Shown in pieces: positions 8,764 to 16,608 of a stretch of DNA of 36,670 bases. How positions within the stretch are numbered: the stretch's first letter is position 1; each line of letters opens with the position of its first letter. The notes below the pieces were generated by a model. It was given only the letters and a program-made list of their open reading frames with translations, had not been told where the DNA came from and ran no database searches. Source of the DNA: UBA6165 sp044233745 (GTDB taxonomy: Bacteria; Bacteroidota; Bacteroidia; Flavobacteriales_D; Crocinitomicaceae); the NCBI GenBank assembly GCA_044233745.1, contig JBIIJN010000017.1, positions 1 to 36,670 of the forward strand. Reading direction: 5' to 3'. The translations under genes and the position numbers were made by a program.

Positions 8764-9300
8764 CTATTTTACTAACCCGCGTACACACTCCCACAAAACA
8801 ATCCCTGTAGCTACAGAAACATTAAGCGAATGCTTGGTGCCGAATTGTGGAATTTCAATCACTCTATTGGATGCATCAATCACGGCTTGTTGAACACCAT
8901 CTACCTCATTCCCAAAAACTAAGGCAATCGGTTTTTCACTCGACCAATTCAAATTTTGAAGAAAGACTGTTTCACTCGTTTGCTCAATGGCACAAACTTC
9001 GATGCCTTCCGATTGCAAGCGTTCAACCAATGCCAGTGCCTCTTCGGCATACTCCCAATCCACAGATTCAGTAGCGCCTAAAGCCGTTTTGTGGATGTCG
9101 CGGTGGGGCGGACAACCTGTTATGCCACACAAGAAAATCTTCATTACATTGAAGGCATCGCCCGTTCTGAAAAAAGTTCCCACATTGTTCAAGCTGCGGA
9201 TGTTGTCCAAAACCAAGTAGATATTAAATTTATCTTGATGCTTAAAGGTGTCGACATCAACGCGATTGAGTTCGTCGAGTTTGAGTTTCTTATTTTCCAA
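8764..9300 (-). CDS. SpoU/TrmH-family RNA methyltransferase
   Basis: Protein of 178 residues of the SPOUT class, which methylates ribose 2'-OH groups in tRNA or rRNA using SAM bound in a trefoil knot. Motif 1 is LDNIRSLNNVGTFFRTGDAF (the conserved N and R), motif 2 LVFGNEVDGV and motif 3 IPQFGTKHSLNVSVATGIVL. The domain is of minimal length, without an N-terminal RNA-binding extension. The likely start is a TTG at 9300, since no ATG is available before motif 1; it is 5 bp after the stop of the upstream secreted-protein gene. Target nucleotide unknown. TTG is a less certain start than usual. Confidence 0.88.
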   Translation of the reverse strand: MENKKLKLDELNRVDVDTFKHQDKFNIYLVLDNIRSLNNVGTFFRTGDAFNVMKIFLCGITGCPPHRDIHKTALGATESVDWEYAEEALALVERLQSEGIEVCAIEQTSETVFLQNLNWSSEKPIALVFGNEVDGVQQAVIDASNRVIEIPQFGTKHSLNVSVATGIVLWECVRGLVK

Positions 9301-9305
9301 GGGGA

Positions 9306-10379
9306 TTACTTCTGAATTTTTATCGCACTACCCGGTCTGTTTTTCTTGGGTTTACGTCCTTGTGGATAATACGGGTCATTTTTATTTTCCTTTTTGGGTT
9401 TCTTTGCCTTTTCAGGCTTTCCGTTTTGAGCATCTGGAGGAACAGCTACATGCTGCCCGTTATCCACTGGTGAATCTCCTTGAGTTGGGTCAACCCATTC
9501 GTTTTCAACTACTTTTATGATTTTTCCTTTACGATTTCGAATAACAGTGCGCTTGCGATTATCTTTCGGATTCACAGCAATCACATCGCTTTTATGTTCC
9601 CAAATCGTACCATTCCATTCAAAAGCATCGTATGACATATCTGGAACATAATAGCTATAAACACCCACCAAAGATGGAGATTCTGGCGATAAATGATCGA
9701 AAATAATCATTTCACGCGAAGGCTCGAAGCGCAAAGTCATCACCGTATGCTTTTTGAATTCATAAAACATGCGCTTGTGCAAACCAGCTTCGTCTTTGAA
9801 GATTGGATAACCTAATTTGGGTTTAGAGCCTGAAAAATAAAGTACATCCAATACTTTCATATCGGAAAACGAGGAATTGCCGTCCCAGCCTACCAAGGTG
9901 TACATTTGCTTACTCTTGCGCTTCACTGGGATAATTTGATAATACAAAGCGCCATACCAATTGTCGTATTCCAAAGTTTCTTCTGTGCGCGGAGGAAGCA
10001 TAAAAGAATTGTCAGTTAATTCGGTTACAATAAGTTTATTGTTATGAAAATGAGCAATATAGCAATAATAAGTGTGTGTTTGATCTTCATGCTCCACATT
10101 CCAATTGAACAAGCGCAGCATATTGTCTGGCGATTTTACACTTCCCATTGTGGTCAATCGACTAAAGGGGTAGTCAAAAAAACCATCTATGGCAAAAGTA
10201 GCCTCTAACTCTTCTTTGAAAGTTTTGTTGAGTCTGCGCATTTCATCGGCATCGCGACTTGCTCTGAGGGCATTCAGTTTCTTCTCCAACTTCAATTCAG
10301 CTGCCTCCAAAGCACTTTGAGCGAAGCCCATTTGAGCCACGCCAAACAAAATGAAAACAGATAAAATGAATCGACGCAT
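9306..10379 (-). CDS. Secreted protein of unknown function with Lys-rich tail
   Basis: Protein of 357 residues from the ATG at 10379. A signal peptide is clear (MRRFILSVFILFGVAQMGFA, cut before Q). The longer frame would add 14 residues before the signal and is unlikely. The mature part contains a helical, charged stretch (about 22-60), then a mixed region with many aromatic residues, and ends in a basic, proline-rich tail (KPEKAKKPKKENK, then GRKPKKNRPG) from about 310. I recognise no domain. Its stop is 5 bp before the start of the RNA methyltransferase gene, suggesting one transcript. A weak -7 match (TAAGATTG, minus strand, 10410-10403) lies upstream. Confidence 0.7.
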   Translation of the reverse strand: MRRFILSVFILFGVAQMGFAQSALEAAELKLEKKLNALRASRDADEMRRLNKTFKEELEATFAIDGFFDYPFSRLTTMGSVKSPDNMLRLFNWNVEHEDQTHTYYCYIAHFHNNKLIVTELTDNSFMLPPRTEETLEYDNWYGALYYQIIPVKRKSKQMYTLVGWDGNSSFSDMKVLDVLYFSGSKPKLGYPIFKDEAGLHKRMFYEFKKHTVMTLRFEPSREMIIFDHLSPESPSLVGVYSYYVPDMSYDAFEWNGTIWEHKSDVIAVNPKDNRKRTVIRNRKGKIIKVVENEWVDPTQGDSPVDNGQHVAVPPDAQNGKPEKAKKPKKENKNDPYYPQGRKPKKNRPGSAIKIQK

Positions 10380-10457
10380 ACTTTTTGAGGTTTTATGTTC
10401 ACCAATCTTACTAACGCCCAAATTGTTGATTTGTTACATTTTGGACATGTATTCCCT

Positions 10458-10811
10458 CTATTGCCCCAAGTGCATAAAGTCTTTTTTTGCCAAGAGCTCG
10501 TCTTCTGATTCCCGATATTCTGGGTCATCTACACAACAATCTACCGGACAAACAGCAGCGCATTGGGGTTCGTCGTGAAAACCAACACATTCAGTGCACT
10601 TGTCGGTTACAATATAATAGACATCCATGTCTTTGGGTTCAATACGCCCATCGGCATCTACTTCATTGCCATCTAAAGTTGTAATAATTCCTTTCAATGA
10701 GGTGCCATCAGCATAGGTCCATTCTGCGCCACCTTCGTAAATCGCATTGTTCGGACATTCTGGCTCGCAAGCCCCGCAGTTGATGCATTCATCAGTAATC
10801 ATTATCGCCAT
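10458..10811 (-). CDS. 2[4Fe-4S] ferredoxin, Alvin type
   Basis: Protein of 117 residues, a small cytoplasmic electron carrier with two [4Fe-4S] clusters. Cluster one: C9-x2-C12-x2-C15-x3-C19-P. Cluster two: C72-x2-C75-x8-C84-x3-C88-P, where the eight-residue spacing between the second and third Cys is the mark of the Allochromatium vinosum type; C92 and C93 follow. A 50-residue insertion separates the two clusters. It is divergent from the acyl-CoA reductase gene, a pairing I recall as common in flavobacteria, which suggests linked expression but does not prove that it donates electrons to that enzyme. Confidence 0.93.
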   Translation of the reverse strand: MAIMITDECINCGACEPECPNNAIYEGGAEWTYADGTSLKGIITTLDGNEVDADGRIEPKDMDVYYIVTDKCTECVGFHDEPQCAAVCPVDCCVDDPEYRESEDELLAKKDFMHLGQ

Positions 10812-10915
10812 GACCTATTTATTTTTGTTCGTTGTTTAATAATTTATCCTTCAATTTCCAAGTTTGTAATGCTCTCTAAAGAAATGGAATAAAGCTTTGT
10901 TCACGTTAATTGTTG

Positions 10916-10923
10916 TACTTTTG
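10916..10923 (+). promoter_or_regulatory. -7 element of the acyl-CoA reductase gene (TACTTTTG)
   Basis: Perfect TAnnTTTG match with a TTTG at 10896-10899, 16 bp upstream, as a possible -33 element. It gives a leader of about 45 nt before the ATG at 10973. Confidence 0.65.
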
Positions 10924-10972
10924 CCGCGAATTTTTGCCCTGCAAAGATACACAGAACAAATAAATTGAGCTT

Positions 10973-12016
10973 ATGGTTCGCAGCGAAATCATTTTATTGA
11001 TGCACGAGGTGGGAAAAATCTTTGGTGTGCTGGCAAATGTTTCCGACAACAACAAAGATTTGGTATTGAATGCCGAAGAATTGACGGTTTTCGAAGATGT
11101 GATTCGAACTATGGAACGCCAAAACCCATGGTTTTCCGAAGTCTCTGTGCGACAATCCTTGGGTGGTTTGGCCACTTGGTTGGATCAGGAACAACTCGAC
11201 ACTTGGCTTCATCCTTACGCATTTGCTTCCAAACCTAAAACGGTCGCTGTTATTATGGCAGGCAATATTCCACTTGTTGGTTTTCATGATTTTTTATGCG
11301 TTTTGATGAGTGGTCATCACGCAAAATGTAAACTTTCGTCCCAAGATGCCCTGCTGTGGAAAGCTTTTTTCAATATGATTGAAATGATTGATCCCAGAAT
11401 AGCGCAACATTACAGCCATTTCACAGGGGTGATGAAAGATTTTGATGCCGTCATTGCCACAGGAAGCAACAATACAGCCGTGTCTTTCAAACATTATTTC
11501 GAGAAATATCCTCACATAATCAGGCAAAACAGGACTTCTGTTGCGGTTTTATTGGGGAGTGAAAGTGAAGCTGAACTTGAAGGCTTGGCTGATGACGTAT
11601 TTTCTTATTTCGGATTTGGATGCAGAAATGTTTCCCAGATTTTTGTTCCTCATAATTTTGATATTCAGCGACTTTTTATGCAGTTTGTGAAATATGAGTC
11701 TTATATCAATCACCATAAATACATGAATAATTTTGATTATTATCGATCGCTTTACATGCTGAATGGTGAGGATGTTTTGGAAAATGGCTTTCTGTTGATG
11801 CGCTTCAATAAAGAACTGCACGCGCCACCAGCCGTGTTGAATTGTTATCGCTATGAGAGTAGTGAGCAGATTGATGCGTTTTTGCATGAAAAATCGGAAC
11901 AAATACAAGCCGTAGTCGGCAAAGAAGGAATTCCCTTTGGTCAGTCGCAGTGCCCAAGCCTAACCGATTATGCCGATGGCGTCAATGTGATGGCGTTTTT
12001 GGCATTTCTGAATTAG
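10973..12016 (+). CDS. LuxC-like acyl-CoA reductase
   Basis: Protein of 347 residues, similar to LuxC-type long-chain fatty acyl-CoA reductases of the aldehyde dehydrogenase superfamily, which make fatty aldehydes from acyl-CoA with NADPH. Visible segments: VAVIMAGNIPLVGFHDFL (nucleotide-binding region), VIATGSNNTAVSFKHYF, and the catalytic-site segment GFGCRNVSQIFVP with Cys217. LuxC proteins are about 480 residues, so this is the shorter form found in Bacteroidota. In that group it is often annotated simply as acyl-CoA reductase and its physiological substrate is not established. Its stop is 5 bp from the convergent stop of the next gene. Confidence 0.85.
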   Translation: MVRSEIILLMHEVGKIFGVLANVSDNNKDLVLNAEELTVFEDVIRTMERQNPWFSEVSVRQSLGGLATWLDQEQLDTWLHPYAFASKPKTVAVIMAGNIPLVGFHDFLCVLMSGHHAKCKLSSQDALLWKAFFNMIEMIDPRIAQHYSHFTGVMKDFDAVIATGSNNTAVSFKHYFEKYPHIIRQNRTSVAVLLGSESEAELEGLADDVFSYFGFGCRNVSQIFVPHNFDIQRLFMQFVKYESYINHHKYMNNFDYYRSLYMLNGEDVLENGFLLMRFNKELHAPPAVLNCYRYESSEQIDAFLHEKSEQIQAVVGKEGIPFGQSQCPSLTDYADGVNVMAFLAFLN

Positions 12017-12021
12017 AATAT

Positions 12022-14472
12022 CTAACGCATCAAGTTCACATGTCCGCGGTGTACCTCATTGATTTTCTGTGTGTTCTGAAACTCAATTTGCCAAACATAC
12101 GTGCCTTCAGGAACAGGCTGACCGTTGTATGTCCCATTCCATCCTTTTTTCGGGTGCTGAGAAACAAAGACTGTTTCGCCCCAACGATTGAAAATGGTCA
12201 ATTGAAATTGATAAGGATCGAAACCTTGCGTCATTACAGGCTGAAAAACTTCATTAAATAGCTTGCCATCTGGTGTGAATGTATTAGGCACATAAAACAA
12301 AACAGGTTCAGTAATTAATACCACTTGACTGTTGGTGTCTGTGCATCCAAATTCGTTCACTGCAACCAAAGTAATTGTAAATTCTCCTGGGCTTTGATAT
12401 GTCACAACTGGATTTGTTGAACTGCTTGAACCTGAATTGTTGCCAAAATCCCAAAAATAGTTAACCGCTCCATTCGAGAGATTGGTCAATTGAATTTCAT
12501 CTTCAATTTCTGCTTCAATTGGGTTAATAAAAAAGTTGGATTCAGGACTGGGTAATATACACGCAATGTTGCTTGCCGTAATACTTTGCACACAACCATT
12601 CACATCTGTTACGGCCAAAGTCACATCATGACAGCCTTCGAAATTGTATTGCACCGGGAATCCATCGCAGTTGTTACCTGTTTGCCCAGTTGTTGACCAT
12701 GCGCATTGGGTCAAAAAATTTCCGCCTTGAATTACATAAACCAAATCAAGAGGGGATTGGCATGTGGCTATTGGGGTGTTGGCAATATTCACAGGTGTCA
12801 CTGGTGTAATACTCAAATTCAAAATAAAAGTAGAATCACATTCAGAACCATTGTTTGTGGTATGCTGATAAACGCCAGGAGCCGTGATGCTTTGATTGAA
12901 AAAAGTGTAGGGCAAATCGGACTGACAAACTTGAATATCAAGATTTTGAATGGCCGTGGGAGCAACAGTTAAATTGAGGATCAGCATAGAATCACAGCCT
13001 TGTTGCGTGGTCAGGTTTGCTGTATAGGTTCCAGAAACGGTTAAACTTTGTCCGTTCCATGAATAAGGCACTTGATTTTGGCACAACGCTACGTTTTGTT
13101 CAGTGGTGAAATTGGGATAAACAACAATTTCAGTGGTACTGCTCTGACTGCATTGCGCGCCATCTGGGGTAAATGTATAAGTGGTGGTTGAAGTGTTGTT
13201 AATCGCAGGCGACCAAAAACCGCTTATGCCATTTTGAGAAACATTGGGCAATGCCGGAATATTTGAACCGGCACAAAAGGGACCTACATTCTGAAAGGTT
13301 GGCATTGCGTTAGGATTGATGACAATAGTCAAAGTAGTTGGCGTGGTGCATTGCGCGTTTGAAGTAAAGGTGTACGTTGTGGTCTGTTGGTTGTTGATAT
13401 TTGGCGACCAAGTTCCAGTGATTCCATTTTGAGAACTTGTCGGCAAATCAGGAATTACATCGCCCGAACAATACGGTGAAACAGGTGCAAAAATGGGACT
13501 AATACTCGGTAGAATTTCAATGCTTGTGGTTGCAGAATTGGCACATTGACCTGCACTTGGGGTGAAAGTGTATGTAGTTGTTGCCATGTTGTTTATCGCG
13601 GGTGACCAATTTCCTTGAACATTGTTGGTAGATGTTGTAGGCAATGCTGGAATATTTGCCCCTGCACAAAAAGGTCCAGAAGGCGTAAACAAGGGCGTTG
13701 AAATCGGATTCACGGTGAGGTTATAGGTCACCACGGAATCACACCCATTATTGTTGGTAAGCGTCACGCTTTGTTGTCCCGATTGCGTGAATATAAATCC
13801 ATTCCAAGAATAAGGCAACTGATTTTCGCAAATATTTTGGTCAACGATAGTTCCAGCGCCGCCTCCCGAATTTAAATTGGGCGAAGTAAGCATCACATTG
13901 TCCAAAAACAGGAGTTCATCTCTTCGATTGGTTGTGATAGTGATATGGAAATAAAAATTTGTAACGCACGAAGGAATGGTGTGTGTAAACTGATTGTTAA
14001 TAATCGGCACCACTAAGTTGTTTACGCCTGTCACCAAAGTTATTGGAGTTTGGGCTATGCCATCGTGATAGGCGGTAAAGACTAAATTTTCGCCAGAATC
14101 CCAACCCGTTCCAACACAAGCCGGCAGTCTGTTTCCGAAATTGAAAGTGAGTGTTCTTGTGAACTGAGAACTCGACGAAATGTCTATTTCATCGAAGGTA
14201 AAAAATCTTGCTGCGTTGGGGCCATTTCCCGAACCGCCATCTATGCAACTTCCGCCACCTGTATTGCCCCCTACGACCAATGAACGTGTTCCCGCAATGA
14301 TATTCTGTGCCAAAAATGATTGTGCTTCAGCCGTGGCATCAGTGCCCGAAGAAATATAACTCCATGAGTCGCCAGGTTCGCCCCCTTGAAAAGCCAAGGT
14401 GATTTGAGCTTTCACAGAACTACTCAACATGACCAACAGGGTTACAAGCGCTATGTTGAAAATTGATTTCAT
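12022..14472 (-). CDS. Large secreted repeat protein with type B (gliding-associated) sorting domain
   Basis: Protein of 816 residues. Signal peptide about 1-22 (cut before Q). Residues about 23-205 are a domain shared with the upstream gene (SLVVGGNT, GGSCIDGGSGNGP, TGWDSGENLVF, TTNRRDELLFLDN). Then come Cys modules of the type C-x-NQ-x-PYSWNG ... GCDS, three copies of a 65-70-residue repeat (GPFCAG-x-NIPALP ... NWSPAINN ... TTTYTF), two more Cys modules, a PKD-like domain (about 643-725, WDFGNNSG) and a C-terminal type IX type B domain (about 726-816: VPNTFTPDG, IFNRWGE, GWNGTYNG). It is expected on the cell surface or secreted, perhaps as an adhesin. The ATG is one base past the stop of the upstream paralogue, so they form an operon. 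Confidence 0.87.
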   Translation of the reverse strand: MKSIFNIALVTLLVMLSSSVKAQITLAFQGGEPGDSWSYISSGTDATAEAQSFLAQNIIAGTRSLVVGGNTGGGSCIDGGSGNGPNAARFFTFDEIDISSSSQFTRTLTFNFGNRLPACVGTGWDSGENLVFTAYHDGIAQTPITLVTGVNNLVVPIINNQFTHTIPSCVTNFYFHITITTNRRDELLFLDNVMLTSPNLNSGGGAGTIVDQNICENQLPYSWNGFIFTQSGQQSVTLTNNNGCDSVVTYNLTVNPISTPLFTPSGPFCAGANIPALPTTSTNNVQGNWSPAINNMATTTYTFTPSAGQCANSATTSIEILPSISPIFAPVSPYCSGDVIPDLPTSSQNGITGTWSPNINNQQTTTYTFTSNAQCTTPTTLTIVINPNAMPTFQNVGPFCAGSNIPALPNVSQNGISGFWSPAINNTSTTTYTFTPDGAQCSQSSTTEIVVYPNFTTEQNVALCQNQVPYSWNGQSLTVSGTYTANLTTQQGCDSMLILNLTVAPTAIQNLDIQVCQSDLPYTFFNQSITAPGVYQHTTNNGSECDSTFILNLSITPVTPVNIANTPIATCQSPLDLVYVIQGGNFLTQCAWSTTGQTGNNCDGFPVQYNFEGCHDVTLAVTDVNGCVQSITASNIACILPSPESNFFINPIEAEIEDEIQLTNLSNGAVNYFWDFGNNSGSSSSTNPVVTYQSPGEFTITLVAVNEFGCTDTNSQVVLITEPVLFYVPNTFTPDGKLFNEVFQPVMTQGFDPYQFQLTIFNRWGETVFVSQHPKKGWNGTYNGQPVPEGTYVWQIEFQNTQKINEVHRGHVNLMR

Positions 14473-14473
14473 C

Positions 14474-16093
14474 TTATTCTCGAATCAAATGCACAAATTG
14501 CTGAAATGTTTTCTCTTCTTGCAATGGATTGCGCAAGGTGATTTGATAAAAATAAACGCCTTCTGAACAGGGTTCGCCGTTGGAGTAATCTCTTCCATCC
14601 CAGAAATTGTTCGGGTCCTGCGTTTCAAAAACCACTTGTCCCCAGCGATTTTTAACCAAAATCTCAACAAATTCTAATCCCGAAAAATCAAAACTTAAAA
14701 CATCATTCGCACCATCACTGTTTGGCGAAAAAACATTGGGAAAATTCACATTCCATACAAATTCGGGTTCTAAAACAGTAATATAAAACAACTCAATTAC
14801 CGTACAAACATCGTTGAACATATGGAATTGAATCTCATAAGTGCCTGGTGCTGATGGGAATGTAATGGTTGGTGAAAATACCGAATCAATGGTAAAGGGT
14901 TCATCTAAATAAGGCACCACCCAATCCCAAGTTGTTGCATTTTGTGAATTATTCGTAACAGTAACCACCGGATTGTCAGAAAAAACCGTTGTGCTGCTAA
15001 ACGAGATATTGGCACTTGGACTTTCATAAACGGTAAACGTGTATTCGATAATCGAGTCGCAACCCGCTTGAGAAATAAGATTTGCTGTATAAACACCAGA
15101 TTCTGTTAAGGTTTGACCATGCCAAATTTCGGGTAGAAAATCGGAGCAAACATAGCCCTTTTGAGGTGTAAAGTAAGCCTGATTTTGAACCAAGGTAAGA
15201 ACAACTAGCGAATCGCAGCCGTCGGGATTTTCGAAAACCTGTGTAAAAGTACCTGGTGTGTTATAGGTTTGTCCGTTGTATAGGTAAGGAAAATCACCTT
15301 CACACAATTGTAGCGTCACGTTTTGCGTCGATCCTGAACCAATCGTAACAGTAAGCTGCAACAGCGAATCACATCCGAAAGCGTTTGTGAGCGTGGCGTC
15401 GTAAACGCCGGCTGCTGTGATTGTAACACCATTCCAATCGAAAGGCAAATCACTGGGACAAACACTCATGGCGATACTCGTAATTTCCTGCGGTGTATTG
15501 AAGTTGGGCGTGGTCAAAAGCACATCATCCAAAATCAGCAGTTCATCGCGACGATTGGTGTTGATTGACAAGACAAAAGCAAATGAACTTACGCAGGGCG
15601 GAACGGTATAGGTGAAAGTGTTGCTTGCTATATCGAAAACGGCATCGTTGGCGCCATTGGCCAAAGTGATATTGGCTTGTGAAACGCCATCATGAATAGG
15701 TGTGAAAATCAAATTTTCGCCTGTGTCCCAACCTGTTCCGGTGCACACAGGTTGTCTGTTGCCCCAGTTGAAAGTGACCGTGCGGCCAAATTGGTTGCTC
15801 GAGCTAATATCTACAGCGTCAAAAGTAAAGGTGCGCGATGTGCTTGGTCCGTTGCCCGAACCACCATCGATACAACTGCCGCCAGGTGTGTTGCCGCCAA
15901 CGACCAAAGATTGTGGGGCACTGGTATAATTCAAGGAAGAAAGTGCCTCGGCTGCAGCGGTTGGGTCAGCACCTGTTGAAGAAAAAGCCCAAGTGTCTCC
16001 CAAATTACCGTTTTGAAAAAAAAGTGTCGTTTGAGCATCAGCCATAAAGCCGAAAAATGAGGTGAAAACAGCTGCAAGAGCAAGCTTATGCAT
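14474..16093 (-). CDS. Secreted protein with type B sorting domain, paralogue of the downstream gene
   Basis: Protein of 539 residues from the ATG at 16093; a TTG at 16120 would extend it, but a perfect -7 promoter element overlaps that position, so the shorter start is right. Signal peptide MHKLALAAVFTSFFGFMADA, then a domain of about 180 residues nearly parallel to that of the downstream gene (SLVVGGNTPGGSCIDGGSGN, TGWDTGENLIF, INTNRRDELLILDD). Three Cys modules follow (C-x-SDLPFDWNG ... GCDS; C-x-GDFPYLYNG ... GCDS; C-x-DFLPEIWHG ... GCDS), then a PKD-like part and a type B domain (FPNVFSPNSDGAND, VKNRWGQVVFE, WDGRDYSNG). First gene of a two-gene operon. Function unknown; a surface-exposed role is inferred from the sorting signal. 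Confidence 0.86.
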   Translation of the reverse strand: MHKLALAAVFTSFFGFMADAQTTLFFQNGNLGDTWAFSSTGADPTAAAEALSSLNYTSAPQSLVVGGNTPGGSCIDGGSGNGPSTSRTFTFDAVDISSSNQFGRTVTFNWGNRQPVCTGTGWDTGENLIFTPIHDGVSQANITLANGANDAVFDIASNTFTYTVPPCVSSFAFVLSINTNRRDELLILDDVLLTTPNFNTPQEITSIAMSVCPSDLPFDWNGVTITAAGVYDATLTNAFGCDSLLQLTVTIGSGSTQNVTLQLCEGDFPYLYNGQTYNTPGTFTQVFENPDGCDSLVVLTLVQNQAYFTPQKGYVCSDFLPEIWHGQTLTESGVYTANLISQAGCDSIIEYTFTVYESPSANISFSSTTVFSDNPVVTVTNNSQNATTWDWVVPYLDEPFTIDSVFSPTITFPSAPGTYEIQFHMFNDVCTVIELFYITVLEPEFVWNVNFPNVFSPNSDGANDVLSFDFSGLEFVEILVKNRWGQVVFETQDPNNFWDGRDYSNGEPCSEGVYFYQITLRNPLQEEKTFQQFVHLIRE

Positions 16094-16117
16094 AAAGGCG
16101 GACTTAAAAATTCGCTG

Positions 16118-16125
16118 CAAAGGTA
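16118..16125 (-). promoter_or_regulatory. -7 element of the two-gene secreted-protein operon (TACCTTTG)
   Basis: The minus-strand sequence TACCTTTG is a perfect TAnnTTTG match, 25 bp before the ATG at 16093. It overlaps the alternative TTG start, which argues against that start. Confidence 0.65.
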
Positions 16126-16295
16126 CGACGAAACCCAGTAGTGTATGTTAAAGATTTATGAACAAAAAGGTTAGATTATTAAAGGAAATTTCACAGTTTT
16201 TTTTCAATTCAAATGAGACCAACCTTTATTTCTCGCTATTCCAAAAAATTATTGTTTAGATTTTTTCTTGAAGCTATTCCTGCTTTCCGCTGTAG

Positions 16296-16315
16296 TTCCG
16301 CTCAAAAAAGCGGAA
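16296..16315. repeat. Perfect hairpin TTCCGCT/AGCGGAA
   Basis: TTCCGCT (16296-16302) and AGCGGAA (16309-16315) are a perfect 7-bp inverted repeat around a 6-nt A-rich loop. It lies in the 515-bp gene-free gap between the operon promoter and tex. No T tract follows on either strand. The role is unknown. Confidence 0.5.
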
Positions 16316-16390
16316 GCTGCCGCTGCAATCAGGGCTAGGGTCTATCGTGGACTGGAAAATAATCTGGAGTCTAAGACTTGCCGTTTTGCT

Positions 16391-16586
16391 TATGCTAACC
16401 GTTGTCTTTATGCTAACCGTTACACTAAGACTAACGGTTATTTACGGATAATTCAGCTAAACAACGCGTCGAGATTAAAATGATTTATAAAAAATGACAA
16501 ATAAAAGAGCTCGCAATTGTTTGTATTTCAATGGTATATGAAGAATAGCCGTTACCTAACGGTTAATAACCGATACTTAACCGTTA
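16391..16586. repeat. Cluster of TAACGGTTA / TAACCGTTA motifs
   Basis: The 13-mer TATGCTAACCGTT occurs twice with an 18-bp period (16391, 16409), followed by TAACGGTTA at 16432, TAACGGTTA at 16557 and TAACCGTTA at 16578. The last two form a perfect 9-bp inverted repeat around 12 nt, and CCGTTA/TAACGG (16549-16562) is a second hairpin. The same nonamer marks the tandem repeats at 7.6 kb. The cluster lies just past the tex stop codon. The rest of the 16126-16608 gap holds nothing else I can identify. Confidence 0.65.
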
Positions 16587-16608
16587 ATTTGGGCATCCCT
16601 TCCAGAAA

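Noticed and set aside
16268..16483. A 71-codon open frame in the gap before tex
   Set aside because: It crosses the hairpin and the TAACCGTT repeats, has an unusual residue mix and no -7 element near its start. It is best read as non-coding.
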